41,243 nt of DNA from JAJZXY01 sp046706185. Lineage in GTDB: Archaea > Thermoplasmatota > Thermoplasmata > Sysuiplasmatales > Sysuiplasmataceae. Made by a program: the position numbers and the translations under genes. Positions 41,119-41,243 of the stretch are shown here, one piece after another. The notes under the pieces were generated by a model, which saw only the letters and a program-made list of their open reading frames with translations, did no database searches and was not told the origin of the DNA. How positions within the stretch are numbered: the first letter of the stretch is position 1; each line of letters starts with the position of its first letter. The stretch lies in the NCBI GenBank assembly GCA_046706185.1, contig JBJKPR010000058.1, positions 1-41,243 of the forward strand. The letters are read 5' to 3'.

Positions 41119-41243
41119 TCAACTACCACCGATTGAAATCGGTGGCTTGTAACTGGGGTCGGAAAAATGTGTCCATCTCTCTTCATTCCCCGCTACGATA
41201 GGCCGGTCGACACCGGCCCTCGCCGCAATGTTCACAGCGGCGA
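41119..41243 (-). mobile_element. tnpB: TnpB C-terminal end (IS200/IS605-type element), cut by the window edge
   Basis: The last 40 codons and the TGA of a TnpB, the RNA-guided RuvC nuclease of IS200/IS605-type elements, read leftwards out of the right edge. AAVNIAARAGVDRPIVAGNE matches the region just after the last RuvC acidic motif (D-x-N/V-A-A-x-N-I followed by A-R-A-G), and the protein ends in SYKPPISIGGS. The last codons coincide with the perfect hairpin, as in many archaeal TnpB genes. The catalytic Asp itself lies just beyond the window, so activity cannot be judged. A TnpA transposase gene, if any, would also be outside. The element's right end is close to 41118. Confidence 0.82.
41126..41145 (-). 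repeat. Right-end hairpin of the TnpB element
   Basis: CCACCGATT (41126-41134) and AATCGGTGG (41137-41145) form a perfect nine-base inverted repeat with a two-base loop. It overlaps the last TnpB codons and is followed on the minus strand by TAGTTGAC. IS200/IS605-type right ends carry such a hairpin for transposase recognition and as part of the omega RNA scaffold. Confidence 0.75.

Noticed and set aside
1..41243. CRISPR arrays, rRNA genes, prophage or integrase genes
   Set aside because: No regularly spaced repeats, no rRNA signatures and no integrase or phage structural motifs were seen; only one tRNA was found and no attachment-site duplication of it.

Overview
The window reads as a stretch of chromosome from a moderately GC-rich archaeon, most likely a member of the Thermoplasmatota. 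Archaeal markers are the GatD/GatE tRNA-dependent amidotransferase, Elp3, RtcB, a long-type FKBP, SepF, an HVO_0476-family zinc protein, a PUA protein resembling archaeal MCT-1 homologues, a translin-family protein, and surface proteins rich in N-glycosylation sequons with one C-terminal membrane helix. Several first genes of transcription units have a TATA-like box about 26-29 bases before the start codon (leaderless style), while genes inside operons use GGTGA/GGAGG ribosome binding sites or ATGA stop/start overlaps. The lineage is an inference from gene content; no rRNA is present.

Layout. 1-4.9 kb: AT-rich edge, tRNA-Arg(CCT), FKBP isomerase, a secreted sequon-rich protein, a 489-residue protein of unknown function, and a coupled pair made of a Cys-rich protein and a thioredoxin-like CPHC protein. 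4.9-11.8 kb (minus strand): class I aminotransferase, two large overlapping TPR proteins (one with an N-terminal zinc knuckle, one with a possible degenerate nuclease-like domain), and Elp3. 11.8-15.8 kb: divergent zinc-ribbon membrane protein and PUA protein, a small membrane protein and an APC permease. 15.8-19.9 kb (plus): predicted nucleotidyltransferase plus metallophosphoesterase, agmatinase-family ureohydrolase, HisC-type aminotransferase. 19.9-23.8 kb: nitrilase-family hydrolase, SepF, KaiC-like ATPase, HD phosphohydrolase, MarR regulator. 23.9-31.8 kb (minus): RtcB, a methyltransferase, a two-gene ABC exporter, an M61 peptidase with PDZ domain, translin-family protein and PurD. 32.0-36.8 kb: EamA transporter, YgjP-type metallopeptidase (minus), gatD-gatE. 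36.8-40.3 kb (minus): surface protein, HAD phosphatase, HVO_0476 zinc protein, SRPBCC protein, HemK2-type methyltransferase in a tight array. 40.3-41.2 kb: VOC protein, an unassigned stretch, and at the edge the last 40 codons of a TnpB (IS200/IS605-type RNA-guided nuclease) with its terminal hairpin.

Most of the window is housekeeping: translation and tRNA biology (tRNA-Arg, Elp3, GatDE, RtcB, HemK2, PUA), amino-acid and purine metabolism, and cell division. The least explained parts are the nucleotidyltransferase-phosphoesterase pair, the TPR pair, the Cys-rich/thioredoxin-like pair, the purD-translin coupling, the 489-residue orphan, and the TnpB element entering from the right edge.
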